Positions 1 to 8,160 of a stretch of 44,455 nt of DNA are shown one piece after another; positions within the stretch are counted from its first letter, which is position 1, and every line of letters starts with the position of its first letter. Location: contig JAGCYC010000001.1 of the NCBI GenBank assembly GCA_017961015.1, positions 1 to 44,455 on the forward strand, in the 5' to 3' direction. The stretch is from Bacteroidales bacterium (GTDB lineage Bacteria; Bacteroidota; Bacteroidia; Bacteroidales; UBA932). The translations under genes and the position numbers were made by a program. Below the pieces are notes generated by a model that saw nothing but the letters and a program-made list of their open reading frames with translations, was not told the DNA's origin and made no database searches.

Positions 1-143
1 GATTCATAGTTCTTTTTGCCAAATGCGCGAATCGATTCCGTCTTCCCAATCTGTCTCGCGCCCTTGACGATGAGAGGTTTCCTTTCCGGATTCTGCTTCC
101 ACTGAGCCAGGAATCCGTCTATTTTTCTTTTAAGCAATTGCAT
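1..143 (-). CDS. AAA ATPase, DUF4143-type, N-terminal fragment
   Basis: This is the first 47 or so codons of a minus-strand gene that runs off the left edge. The translation begins MQLLKRKIDGFLAQWK and carries a Walker A-like motif, GARQIGKT, around residues 30-37, preceded by the hydrophobic strand PLIVK. This arrangement is typical of the AAA_14/DUF4143 family of Bacteroidetes ATPases, whose physiological role is unclear. The C-terminal DUF4143 part lies outside the window, so the family call rests on the N-terminus alone. The ATG is preceded by a -7 box and a 32-bp-periodic repeat. The DNA is AT-richer than the core genes here, which fits an accessory region. Confidence 0.75.
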   Translation of the reverse strand, partial: MQLLKRKIDGFLAQWKQNPERKPLIVKGARQIGKTESIRAFGKKNYE

Positions 144-148
144 TGTAT

Positions 149-244
149 ATCACATTTTCGATAGCAAATATAAGAATAAAATCACATTTTCGGAAATGAA
201 TATACAAAAGAAATCACATTTTTGGCAAATCGTTAAAAGAGATT
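149..244 (-). repeat. Three 32-bp direct repeats over the ATPase promoter
   Basis: The 11-12 bp core ATCACATTTTCG (the third copy reads ATCACATTTTTG) begins at 149, 181 and 213, an exact 32-bp period of about three helical turns. Copies 1 and 2 also agree at many positions outside the core. On the minus strand a -7 box TATATTTG lies at 165-172 inside copy 1, with the ATPase ATG at 143. The regular phasing over a promoter suggests an operator array; the regulator is unknown. Confidence 0.6.
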
Positions 245-285
245 ATGTCGCGGAAAAACCGTAGGTCAAACGACCTATCACTAAC

Positions 286-354
286 TTTTTGACAGATTCT
301 TTTGTTTCTGTCAAAAATTCGCTAAATTTGACAGTTGAAAGAGAAGCTGTCAAA
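286..354 (+). promoter_or_regulatory. Fic promoter with duplicated TGACAG-N12-CTGTCA operator
   Basis: Two inverted repeats of identical geometry sit here: TGACAG at 290-295 with CTGTCA at 308-313, and TGACAG at 329-334 with CTGTCA at 347-352. Each has a 12-nt spacer, and the pairs are offset by 39 bp. The first extends to an 11-bp perfect inverted repeat (286-296 and 307-317). They cover a promoter with TTTG at 301-304 and TAAATTTG at 323-330, and the last half-site ends two bases before the Fic ATG at 355. Another small palindrome, TAGGTC-AAAC-GACCTA, is at 262-277. Autorepression by the Fic protein's C-terminal helix-turn-helix is an inference. Confidence 0.65.
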
Positions 355-1464
355 ATGGAAGCATTCGACCGTAATATACCTTACAACCAGTTACCCCCTC
401 TTCCTCCAGCTACCGAGCTGTATCGCGATGAGGAAGTGCTTAAAAAGTTAATGCTTGCGAGCCGCCGTCTTGCCGAGCTGAAGGGGCTGGCATCTACGCT
501 TCCCAACCAATCCATTTTCGTGAATACGATAGCTCTGCGAGAAGCTAAGGCCAGTAGTGCTATCGAGAACATCTTCACTACTGACGATGAGCTTTATCGG
601 TCGCTGTCATATCAGGAAGATGATTATCTGGAAGGACCAGCCAAGGAGATTCTTCACTACCGGGAAGCGCTCTGGAAGGGTTTTCAGAGGATCACGGCAG
701 AAAGGACGCTGACCATCGACACGATTATCGATGTGTACCGGGAAGTCAAAAGGACTCACGACGGCATTCGCCCCTATCAGGCCGAAGTAGTAATCAAAAA
801 GAGAGGGTGGGGCTCTCTGGTTGCCGAGACCGTATACACGCCGCCCCGCGGCAAGGGCGTCGTTGAAAAGAAGATGGCAGAGCTCCTGGAGTTTCTGAAT
901 GATGATACAAAGTATCCGATAGATTCACTTCTGAAGATGGCCATGGCCCATTATCAGTTTGAGGCAATCCATCCGTTCCGGGACGGCAATGGCAGAACCG
1001 GCAGGATTCTTTGCATCTTATATCTGATTCAGAAACAGCTTCTGGACTTGCCTGTTTTATACCTTAGTGCATACATTCTTCAGAATAAGGATGACTATTA
1101 TTGGAAATTGAACGGCGTTACGGGCACTCTTCTTTGGAAATCCTGGATTCTGTACATGCTGGAAGCCGTCTCCCAAACAGTAGAATACACTACCGACAAA
1201 ATTCTTCGGATTAAGGACTTAATAGAAAAGACCCGGACGATGATGATGGAGAACAACTTACCTGTCGGTAAGATGGACCTTCCGAAACTATTTGAACAGC
1301 CTTATATCCGGCCGAGGAACTTGCTCTCAGAAAAGATAAGGAGTGTTAACACGGCCAAAAAGTACTTATCCCAGCTGGAATCTTTAGGCATGCTGACAAA
1401 AGAGAAGGTAGGAAAAGAGTATATCTGGTTTAACACTGATTTGATGACCATCCTGTCGGATTGA
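355..1464 (+). CDS. Fic family AMP-transferase-type protein with C-terminal winged helix
   Basis: Fic proteins usually transfer AMP from ATP to target hydroxyls. The catalytic loop HPFRDGNGRTGR begins at about residue 206 and matches the consensus HPFx(D/E)GNGRxxR, so the protein should be active. An inhibitory-helix motif of the S/TxxxE(G/N) type is at residues 67-72 (SSAIEN), as in Fic proteins with an N-terminal autoinhibitory helix. The last 60 or so residues look like a winged helix. The reading frame is open upstream to a TTG at 289, but the ATG at 355 (369 aa) fits the conserved N-terminus and lies downstream of a good promoter, so I chose it. A terminator follows about 80 bp after the stop. 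The target is unknown. Confidence 0.88.
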   Translation: MEAFDRNIPYNQLPPLPPATELYRDEEVLKKLMLASRRLAELKGLASTLPNQSIFVNTIALREAKASSAIENIFTTDDELYRSLSYQEDDYLEGPAKEILHYREALWKGFQRITAERTLTIDTIIDVYREVKRTHDGIRPYQAEVVIKKRGWGSLVAETVYTPPRGKGVVEKKMAELLEFLNDDTKYPIDSLLKMAMAHYQFEAIHPFRDGNGRTGRILCILYLIQKQLLDLPVLYLSAYILQNKDDYYWKLNGVTGTLLWKSWILYMLEAVSQTVEYTTDKILRIKDLIEKTRTMMMENNLPVGKMDLPKLFEQPYIRPRNLLSEKIRSVNTAKKYLSQLESLGMLTKEKVGKEYIWFNTDLMTILSD

Positions 1465-1541
1465 CTTTTGCAACCAAATGCAATGTCTTAATTGCTTATT
1501 ATGCAATTATTTGCAAGGTAGCCTGCTGTTGGAGTCACCGA

Positions 1542-1577
1542 GAAACCCCATTAGACAGCGTTCTAGTGGGGTTTCTT
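1542..1577 (+). terminator. Rho-independent terminator after Fic gene
   Basis: A stem of about 14 bp pairs GAAACCCCATTAGA (1542-1555) with TCTAGTGGGGTTTC (1562-1575), with one G-U wobble and a 6-nt loop. It is nearly symmetrical, with an A-rich 5' flank and only a short T tract, and may work in both directions. Confidence 0.6.
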
Positions 1578-1667
1578 CCATAAATTGCACAACAAATGCA
1601 CAACGGAATCAGTCAAAAAGGTCGTCCAGTGCGGAAGGATAATTAATGCCATAAAGCTATTTGATAA

Positions 1668-1865
1668 ATGCAACAACAAATCCATATAGAGACCAGTCGC
1701 CTTCGCTTCAGACCATGGGCCGATTTCTTTGTAGACAACCCTGCCTCCGGCCGCGTGATGGAGAAATGCGGTTTCCGGGATACCGGAGAGGTGAACTGGC
1801 TGAGTGAGTTGTATAGGGGCGGTGAGAGGCCGGTGAAGGTGATGAGGTTGGATTATGCATTGTGA
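1668..1865 (+). pseudogene. GNAT acetyltransferase remnant with internal deletion
   Basis: The 65-codon ORF reads like the two ends of a GNAT (RimJ/RimL-like) N-acetyltransferase joined together. Residues 1-17 resemble the usual beta-1 start (IETSRLRFRPW). From about residue 22 the sequence continues with NPASGRVMEKCGF, the acetyl-CoA-site and C-terminal signature, then a normal C-terminus. About 90-110 residues of the core are missing compared with the family's usual 160-180. The join, near 1720-1735, keeps the frame. The product cannot fold as a full GNAT domain, so I treat it as a deletion pseudogene. Confidence 0.7.
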
Positions 1866-2160
1866 TAGTTATATGAGCGAAGACATAGATACGCCGATTG
1901 GTTCAAGGAAGTGCAGTATAACGGCAAAACGCTCTCTGACGCAGAGCGTGGGAACTCGTTTCCGTTATAGACGATACTGTAGACCAAAGTTATATGCGAT
2001 ATATCTGCAGCAGAATATTTTAGCGGATAATCTCAAAATTTGTGTTCTGGCAGGGGAGCACAGATGGCGTTGCAATAATACAGAAAGAGGGGTGACCTCA
2101 TAAACTAAAGAGAATCTTTAACTATCCACCTGCCTTTTGCACTAAAAGCAGTGCACCCAC
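1866..2160. other. Gene-poor remnant region
   Basis: I see no convincing gene here. Short stretches in different frames look protein-like, for example a frame around 1880-1967 ending in GKTLSDAERGNSFPL and another stop-interrupted one around 1968-2099, as expected for decayed coding DNA. They are too short to assign. The segment joins the AT-rich accessory DNA on the left to the core region starting with trkH. Confidence 0.35.
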
Positions 2161-3609
2161 CTAATTCACAGAGGCGGAGCGGAGGAGGTACAGCACGGGG
2201 AAAATTTCCAGACGGCCTATGAGCATCTCGATCAGGCTGCTCAGCTTCAGGATATCGGGAAACGCCGCATAGTTGGACATACTTCCTACTTCGCCAAATC
2301 CCGGGCCCACGTTGCCTATGCAGGAGATAGAGGCTGTTACGCCGGTGGTGAAGTCCAGGCCGAAGGCAATGTTCAGCGCTGCGAAAACCACCACGATAAG
2401 CAGGTAGAAAATGATGTAGCCGTATGCCTCGCTAAGCTGTTCCTCGCCCTTGACCCTCCTGTCTATCCTAAGCGGAACCACAGCATTCGGGTCCACTGTC
2501 ATCCTTACCCTGCGGCTGATCCCCTTGGCCGCCAGGATGGCACGGTCCGTCTTTATGCCCCCGGAAGTAGAGCCCGAGCAGCCACAGATAAGCGAGCAGA
2601 TTATCAGCGTGGCCATACTCAGCGGCGGCCAGAGGGTAGTGTCCTGGGTGGCAAAGCCCGTCGTGGTAGAGATGGATGCGACCTGGAACGCCGCATCCCT
2701 CAATGCCGATGCAAATGAAGAATAGCCTCCGTTGAGCATGAGATCGGCCGTCACCACCAGTGTCGCAAGACCTACTGATATGAGGAATACCCGTATCACC
2801 TCCGACTTGAAAAAGGCCGATGGCCTGCCCTTGAATATGGAGAGGAATAGTATGCCGAAGTGGAGTCCGGCCGCAAGCATCGCTATGGTAAGGATGATTT
2901 CGGCCGATGGATTGGCGTAGAAGGCTATGCTGGTATTCTTGATGCAGAATCCGCAGGTGCTGCAGGCCGACATCGCATTGGTGGCCGAATCGAACCAGCC
3001 CATGCCGCTGAGCCTGAGGGAGAAGAAGGTGGCCAGGGTAAGGAAAATGTAGATGAGCATCATCCTGTTGGCAACCCGGCCGTTCCTTTCGCCCGAGAAG
3101 CGGTCCCTTGCGAGCGAGGAAATCTCGGCCCCGGACAGGGTGCTCTTGTCCTTGCCGATGGTTATCATCGAGAACAGCGTGACTATGCCGATTCCTCCCA
3201 CCCAGGCTGTGGATATGCGCCAGAACTGCAGGCCGCGGGGGAGGGCCTCTATGTCGTTCAGGATGGATGCGCCGGTGGTGGTGAAACCGGAAACGCTTTC
3301 AAACAACGCGTTGATAAAGGAGAACTCGTGCCCGTAAAAGAGGAAGGGGAGCAGGCCGAAGGCTCCGGCCAGCAGCCAGGCGCCCACGACTATGCTGTTT
3401 CCCTCCCTGAAGGACAGCCGATGTGCTCCCTTTCTCACGAAGATAAGCGGGAAAACCCCCACCGTCCCGGTAAGGAAGGCCGATAGCAGCAGCGGGGCCC
3501 GGCTTCCGTCTCCAGGCGTGAACAGGGCTATTACCCCGGACACGGTCATGAGTGCCGCTACAAGCAGCAGCGCCACGCCGGTATACCAGGTAATAATCTT
3601 CCAGTTCAT
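2161..3609 (-). CDS. trkH: TrkH/KtrB-family potassium uptake channel subunit
   Basis: This is a 482-residue polytopic membrane protein of the superfamily of K+ transporters that use a cytoplasmic TrkA/KtrA partner. Pore-loop signatures are visible, including SGFTTTGASIL near residue 108, STCGF in the middle, STTTGFATQD and later GNVGPGFG, with one selectivity-filter glycine per repeat. The SGSTSGGIKTDR motif is also typical. Length matches TrkH. No trkA gene lies beside it. It is divergent from the OxyR-like gene, with a 94-bp shared promoter region. Confidence 0.93.
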   Translation of the reverse strand: MNWKIITWYTGVALLLVAALMTVSGVIALFTPGDGSRAPLLLSAFLTGTVGVFPLIFVRKGAHRLSFREGNSIVVGAWLLAGAFGLLPFLFYGHEFSFINALFESVSGFTTTGASILNDIEALPRGLQFWRISTAWVGGIGIVTLFSMITIGKDKSTLSGAEISSLARDRFSGERNGRVANRMMLIYIFLTLATFFSLRLSGMGWFDSATNAMSACSTCGFCIKNTSIAFYANPSAEIILTIAMLAAGLHFGILFLSIFKGRPSAFFKSEVIRVFLISVGLATLVVTADLMLNGGYSSFASALRDAAFQVASISTTTGFATQDTTLWPPLSMATLIICSLICGCSGSTSGGIKTDRAILAAKGISRRVRMTVDPNAVVPLRIDRRVKGEEQLSEAYGYIIFYLLIVVVFAALNIAFGLDFTTGVTASISCIGNVGPGFGEVGSMSNYAAFPDILKLSSLIEMLIGRLEIFPVLYLLRSASVN

Positions 3610-3629
3610 CTTTTTTCCTTATGTCGGGG

Positions 3630-3661
3630 CAAAGTTATCGCGGCTTTTAGCATTTATCAAT
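3630..3661 (-). promoter_or_regulatory. trkH promoter
   Basis: On the minus strand a -7 box TAACTTTG occupies 3630-3637, with ATTG at 3658-3661 after a 20-nt spacer. The start codon is 20 nt downstream. The -35-like half overlaps an ATCAAT half-site (3656-3661) of the neighbouring LysR-type operator, so the divergent regulator could also affect trkH. Confidence 0.5.
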
Positions 3662-3672
3662 ACAAAAATTTC

Positions 3673-3696
3673 TATATTTGCATTGATATAATCAAT
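3673..3696 (+). promoter_or_regulatory. OxyR-like gene -7 box and LysR-type operator
   Basis: The -7 box TATATTTG is at 3673-3680. Next to it is a perfect palindrome, ATTGAT-ATA-ATCAAT (3682-3696), containing the LysR-type T-N11-A pattern. A matching half-site, ATCAAT, lies at 3656-3661. A site between the promoter and the ATG at 3704 is well placed for autorepression; that it binds the adjacent regulator is inference. Confidence 0.6.
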
Positions 3697-3703
3697 AGGG
3701 AAT

Positions 3704-4627
3704 ATGACGCTTCAACAATTAAGGTATGTCGTTGCTATAGACCAATATCGGCACTTTGGAAAAGCGGCCGAGGCCTGCGGCCTTACCCAGTCCACTTTAA
3801 GCCTTATGGTAAAGAAACTGGAAGAGGAACTGGATACGCCCCTGTTCGACCGTGAATCACACCCTGTATGCCCCACCGAAGTGGGCCGGCGGGTGATTGA
3901 CCAGGCAAAGGTGGTCCTGTACAATGTGGAACAGATAAGCCAGATAACGCGCTCGGAGAAGGAGAGACTTTCCGGCCCTTTGAAGCTTGCCCTCATTTCC
4001 ACGGTGGCGCCGGTCCTTATCCCAGGCCTTTTCAAATACATCGGCAGGGAGTATCCTTCCATAGGCCTTCAGACAGAAGAAATGCTCACCGAGACCATTC
4101 TGGACAGGCTTCGCAAGGCCGAGGTGGACATGGGAATAGTTGCGGTGCCAATCCGTGAGCCCGGCTTCCTTGAAATACCCCTGTATCACGAATCATTCCT
4201 GGCCTACGTTTCGCCGGACAATCCCGCCTATGCCAAGGAGAGCATTACATCCACTTCCCTGCTGGGGCAAAGTGTCTGGATTATCAGGGGAGGCCTGCGC
4301 CAGCTGGATCCCTCCGACCTGAATGAAGGCCGATTCACCTACGACCATTTTTTCGAGGGCGGAAGGGTAGGCACCCTTATCCAGGTGGTAAGCGACAACG
4401 GTGGCATTACCATTATCCCGGAAACCCATTCCAAACTGATACTGCACAGCCAGCAGGATTGCCTCCGTACCATCACCGACCCAGTCCCCAGCAGGACGGT
4501 ATCGCTGATAATCCGCAGCGATTATATCCACGAGGCCAAGATCAACGCCGTCGCGGCGGCGGTCAGGAGCATAATCCCCGGAGCGCTTCTGGAGAGTGCG
4601 CTCAAGCGCGGGCGAATCAGGCTTTAG
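3704..4627 (+). CDS. OxyR-like LysR-family transcriptional regulator
   Basis: This 307-residue LysR-type regulator has an N-terminal winged helix-turn-helix (residues 1-60, with AAEACGLTQSTLSLMVKKLE as helix-turn-helix) and a substrate-binding domain from about residue 90. Its whole length resembles the OxyR group, including the EGGRVGTLIQVV segment. OxyR senses peroxide through two cysteines in a GHC...C segment. Here the matching stretch, SVWIIRGGLRQLDPSD, has none, and the only cysteines are near residues 25, 56 and 255. It is therefore OxyR-like in sequence but probably not a classical thiol switch. Its upstream palindrome suggests autoregulation. Confidence 0.85.
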   Translation: MTLQQLRYVVAIDQYRHFGKAAEACGLTQSTLSLMVKKLEEELDTPLFDRESHPVCPTEVGRRVIDQAKVVLYNVEQISQITRSEKERLSGPLKLALISTVAPVLIPGLFKYIGREYPSIGLQTEEMLTETILDRLRKAEVDMGIVAVPIREPGFLEIPLYHESFLAYVSPDNPAYAKESITSTSLLGQSVWIIRGGLRQLDPSDLNEGRFTYDHFFEGGRVGTLIQVVSDNGGITIIPETHSKLILHSQQDCLRTITDPVPSRTVSLIIRSDYIHEAKINAVAAAVRSIIPGALLESALKRGRIRL

Positions 4628-4709
4628 TGCTTTATGTCCGTGTTTATCCTAACAGAATGAGCTATCGGCCTAAAATAATCCGGGGCTTATCCCGAACTTT
4701 GCAAAGTAT

Positions 4710-5036
4710 ATGAATTTCAGTGGTATTCTAATAGGAGCTACGGTATTTCTCAGCATCGGCATCTGCCACCCTGCGGTAATCTGGATGGAATACCGTTGGG
4801 GGAGGGGCTGCTGGTGGGTCTGGCTGCTTGCCGGACTGCTGTTCTGCGGCCTGTCACTTCTTGTACAAAACGACATAGCCTCCATTATCATCGGCGGTTT
4901 TGCCTTCTGCTGCCTCTGGGGCATACACGAGATGTTCCTGCAGGAGAAAAGGGTCCTGCGCGGCTGGTTCCCCGAGAATCCCAAGCGGCACGCCTACTAC
5001 GAGCGCCGCCGCCGGGAACTGCAGGGTAAACTATAG
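4710..5036 (+). CDS. DUF4491 family membrane protein
   Basis: A 108-residue protein with about three hydrophobic segments (residues 1-20, 28-50 and 53-68) and the conserved C-terminal pattern CLWGIHEMF...E...RGWFPENPKR seen in DUF4491. The family has no established function and is common in Bacteroidetes and Firmicutes. It ends 17 bp from the convergent LRR gene, with no obvious terminator between them. Confidence 0.85.
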   Translation: MNFSGILIGATVFLSIGICHPAVIWMEYRWGRGCWWVWLLAGLLFCGLSLLVQNDIASIIIGGFAFCCLWGIHEMFLQEKRVLRGWFPENPKRHAYYERRRRELQGKL

Positions 5037-5053
5037 AACTCTGTCGGGGAAGT

Positions 5054-8000
5054 TTACGGTATCGCAGTTATGTAGTCGGCCCAGGTGCTCCAGTTGGCCG
5101 CGGCCTTGTAGGCTTCTACGGAGCCTGCCGGGACGTATATCGTAGGGACGAACTTGCCCGGATCGTTGGTGATTCTCATTGCCGACGGAGGATTGGCGGC
5201 GCGGACCGTGATCGAGATCGTGGTACAGCCGTTGAAAACGTCGGAGCCAATGGTCGTAACATTGCTGCCTATATCGACCGACGCCAGGGCCGGGCAGGCG
5301 CAGAATACATAGCCGGCAAGGGTAACTGCCCCGGATAGATCGGCGCTTGCAAGCGAAGTGCAGCCGCGGAAGCACTGATACGGGAAATCAGTCCAGTTGG
5401 AAAGATTAGCCGAAGTGAGTGCGGTGGCGTCCAGGAAGATATCGTTCCCGATCGTGAGTCCGCTGCGGTTGATTCCGGTGGGAAGGCTGGTAAGCCTGGA
5501 CTTGTAGAAACACCTTGTGCCAAAGCTGCTTACGTTGGAAACATCTATCCTGCTGCCGTCGGTAAGGGAGGCGCAGCCGCTGAAAGCATAATCGCCAAGA
5601 GCAGTGATGCCGGAGCCGAGATTCACTTCTTCCAGTGAACTCCATCCCACGCAGAAGCCCTTGGGAACACTTGTCCAGGTATCCGGGAAAGTGACGGAAG
5701 CAATAGGGCAGCCCGCAAAGGCGGAGGTGGCGTTATCTGTAGTATAGATGGATGCGTCGCGGTCCCAGCCAAGAGGGAGGGAAGTGAAGCCGCAGTTCTG
5801 GAAAGCATTGACTTCAATCCTTGTTACATTGGAGGGGATATCGGCCGTCGTAAGGGACGAGCAGCCGTAGAACACGTTGGATCTTATTGTGGTAAAGCTG
5901 GCGGAGGTGGGGAAAACCACGGTTGCGAGCGACTTACAATCCCTGAAAGCATTTTGCTCAAGCGTCGTAAGCGAGGAGGGGAGAGTTGCGCTTGTGATTC
6001 CGGCCTGTTCGAAAGCGTAGCCGGCGATATTCGTTACCGTCGAGGGGAAGGAAACGGCCGACAGGGAAGAACAGTTATAGAAAGCGTATTGGCCGATAGC
6101 GATAAGTCCCTCGTTCAGGGTGATGCTCGAGAGTTTGGTACATTTGTAAAACGCCCTTGAACTGATTTCTGTAATTCCGGAGCCAAGTACGACGCTTTCC
6201 AGGCCCGACCATTCCTCGCAGAACTTGGCGGGAACGGAGGTCATAGTATCCGGGAATGTGAGCGTGGTAACCGGACAGCCCTTGAACACATATTCGCCGT
6301 AGGTGATGCCGGCCCTGCCCCATCCTGCCGGAAGCGTGGTGAAGCCGCAGTTCAGGAAGGCATATTGATTGATGGCCGTAACATTGGAAGGAATACTTGC
6401 ACTGGTAAGATTCGTGCAGCTGTTAAAGCAATACTGGGGAATGGTTGTAAAGCCGGAGTTTGTGGGGAAGGTGACAGTTTCAAGCGAAGTGCAGCTTTCA
6501 AACGCCCTTTGTCCCATAGAAGTAAGGCCTTCCGGCAATACTATGGATGAAAGCAGCTTACAACTGGCAAATGCAGAATCTCCTATTGAAGATACAGTAG
6601 AAGGCAGGTCTATCTCCTGAAGCTTCGCGCAGGCGGAAAACGCACTTGCCCCTAATGAAGTGACATCGGCATTGAATGTTACGGACTCAAGCTTGGCGCA
6701 GGCGCTGAACATCCCGTCAGGTATGGCGATATCGTCGTTGAAGGTAACTGAAGTGAGCGAGCTGCTGGATTCGAAAAGCCAGCCTCCCATCGATGCTGGG
6801 GTATGCTCGAAGACAACTTCAGTCCCTTTGAAATTCTTGAAGGCCTTTGGCCCCAGATAGTCCAGTCCTTCCCAGATGGTAAGTGTCCCGGTGATATTGA
6901 TGCCCATCAGAGCTTCTTCGCCTATGGAAGTGATATGGGACATATCCTCTGGTACGAATTTGCTGCAGTTTACGAAGGCCTGCTTGCCGAGAACGGTCAG
7001 CGAACGGGGAAAATTGACTGACTCCAGGTTGCCGCATTCCCCGAAGCCGCGCTCTCCTATGCTGGTGACGGTATTGGGGATGGTGGCGGTCTTCAAATTA
7101 CTTCCCCTGAAGGCGTAGTAGCCGATTGTGGTAACCGGTCCGGAGAAGGTGATGACGCCCGTCCTGGTCTCTGAATCATAGTCGTGGCTTACCACCGTGA
7201 GACCGTCGCCGAAGACGGAAGCATCGGCCCCGCCCTCATATTTATTGAGCTTGCTTGTGTTGGAAGTGGTATAGGTGATCTTTGCCGATTCGTCGCGGAA
7301 GCTAGGGTTGGAAAGCTCGATGGGACTTACCATACTGCGTTCCACTTCTATCGGATTCTTGCTCTTCAGGCTGCATATAGTGCCGTCGGAAGCCTCGATA
7401 AGTATCTGCAGTTTACCGTAGGTGGCCGCGGGAACGGTAATGAAGAAGAGTGTGAAGGTCTCCGTATTCAGCGCGACGGGAGTCTCGCAGATAAGGGATG
7501 TTCCGTTTGCACCGGACGCCAGGACAGCAGCGTTCCCAGAGACGCTGAAGCGCCCGCTCATTGGCTTGGGGGTTTCGCCCTTATCGGCAAGTGTGATGGA
7601 GCTCACGCTCTTGCTGCCCTTGAGTTTTATAAGGATTACTCCGCAGAGATTCTTGAAAGGAAGGCTGGGCTCGTCGGATTCGGCATACATAGGGAAGGCG
7701 CCTATTCCAGCTGCCACGTAAGGCTGCTCGGCGGGAAGATTGAAGTTGCCGTAGCGGTCGCGCAGCGAAGAGGGGTAGATGGCCTTGTATTTGGGACCGG
7801 AACTCGCCGGAGTAGGTGATACACCGGTAAACTGTCCCTTTGATTGCCCGGGGCCATAGCCGTCAGGCTGATCGCTTGTGGCAAGTTCGAGCTCCCTGCC
7901 GTTCACGTTAATCTTGTCGCCGGCTTTCCAAAGCACGGAATAAGTGCCGTCACCGTTCGAGGAAAGCTCAGTCCTTGTCACAGGACCTTCTGTTCCGGCT

Positions 8001-8146
8001 CTGAAAACAGCCTGTATATCCGCTGGAACGGTGGTCTCGATGCCGCTCGCGGGACTCTCCGGCTTTTGGATGTCAGACTCCTTCTGACACGACAAAAACG
8101 CTGTAGCAGCCATTATGACTGCAATAATCGGGGAAAATCTGGACAT
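5054..8146 (-). CDS. BspA-like leucine-rich repeat surface lipoprotein
   Basis: About 1030 residues. The N-terminus has a type II signal peptide ending in ATAFLSC, so the protein should be lipidated. Residues of about 30-290 look like a fimbrillin/Mfa-type beta domain, as in many Bacteroidales adhesins. From about residue 320 to near the end there are many LRR_5 (BspA/TpLRR) repeats with the rhythm I..AF..C..L..V.FP, and the C-terminus is the common IYVPAGSVEAYK...W closing motif. A block of about 115 residues is duplicated within the LRR array. I start at the second ATG (8146) because a strong AGGAGG precedes it; an ATG at 8164 overlaps the upstream small ORF's stop. Likely a surface adhesin. 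Confidence 0.9.
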   Translation of the reverse strand: MSRFSPIIAVIMAATAFLSCQKESDIQKPESPASGIETTVPADIQAVFRAGTEGPVTRTELSSNGDGTYSVLWKAGDKINVNGRELELATSDQPDGYGPGQSKGQFTGVSPTPASSGPKYKAIYPSSLRDRYGNFNLPAEQPYVAAGIGAFPMYAESDEPSLPFKNLCGVILIKLKGSKSVSSITLADKGETPKPMSGRFSVSGNAAVLASGANGTSLICETPVALNTETFTLFFITVPAATYGKLQILIEASDGTICSLKSKNPIEVERSMVSPIELSNPSFRDESAKITYTTSNTSKLNKYEGGADASVFGDGLTVVSHDYDSETRTGVITFSGPVTTIGYYAFRGSNLKTATIPNTVTSIGERGFGECGNLESVNFPRSLTVLGKQAFVNCSKFVPEDMSHITSIGEEALMGINITGTLTIWEGLDYLGPKAFKNFKGTEVVFEHTPASMGGWLFESSSSLTSVTFNDDIAIPDGMFSACAKLESVTFNADVTSLGASAFSACAKLQEIDLPSTVSSIGDSAFASCKLLSSIVLPEGLTSMGQRAFESCTSLETVTFPTNSGFTTIPQYCFNSCTNLTSASIPSNVTAINQYAFLNCGFTTLPAGWGRAGITYGEYVFKGCPVTTLTFPDTMTSVPAKFCEEWSGLESVVLGSGITEISSRAFYKCTKLSSITLNEGLIAIGQYAFYNCSSLSAVSFPSTVTNIAGYAFEQAGITSATLPSSLTTLEQNAFRDCKSLATVVFPTSASFTTIRSNVFYGCSSLTTADIPSNVTRIEVNAFQNCGFTSLPLGWDRDASIYTTDNATSAFAGCPIASVTFPDTWTSVPKGFCVGWSSLEEVNLGSGITALGDYAFSGCASLTDGSRIDVSNVSSFGTRCFYKSRLTSLPTGINRSGLTIGNDIFLDATALTSANLSNWTDFPYQCFRGCTSLASADLSGAVTLAGYVFCACPALASVDIGSNVTTIGSDVFNGCTTISITVRAANPPSAMRITNDPGKFVPTIYVPAGSVEAYKAAANWSTWADYITAIP

Positions 8147-8160
8147 AGCGCGACCTCCTC

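Noticed and set aside
1855-2103. 82-codon ORF after the GNAT remnant
   Set aside because: No domain, unusual composition, and stop-interrupted protein-like fragments in other frames suggest decayed DNA instead.
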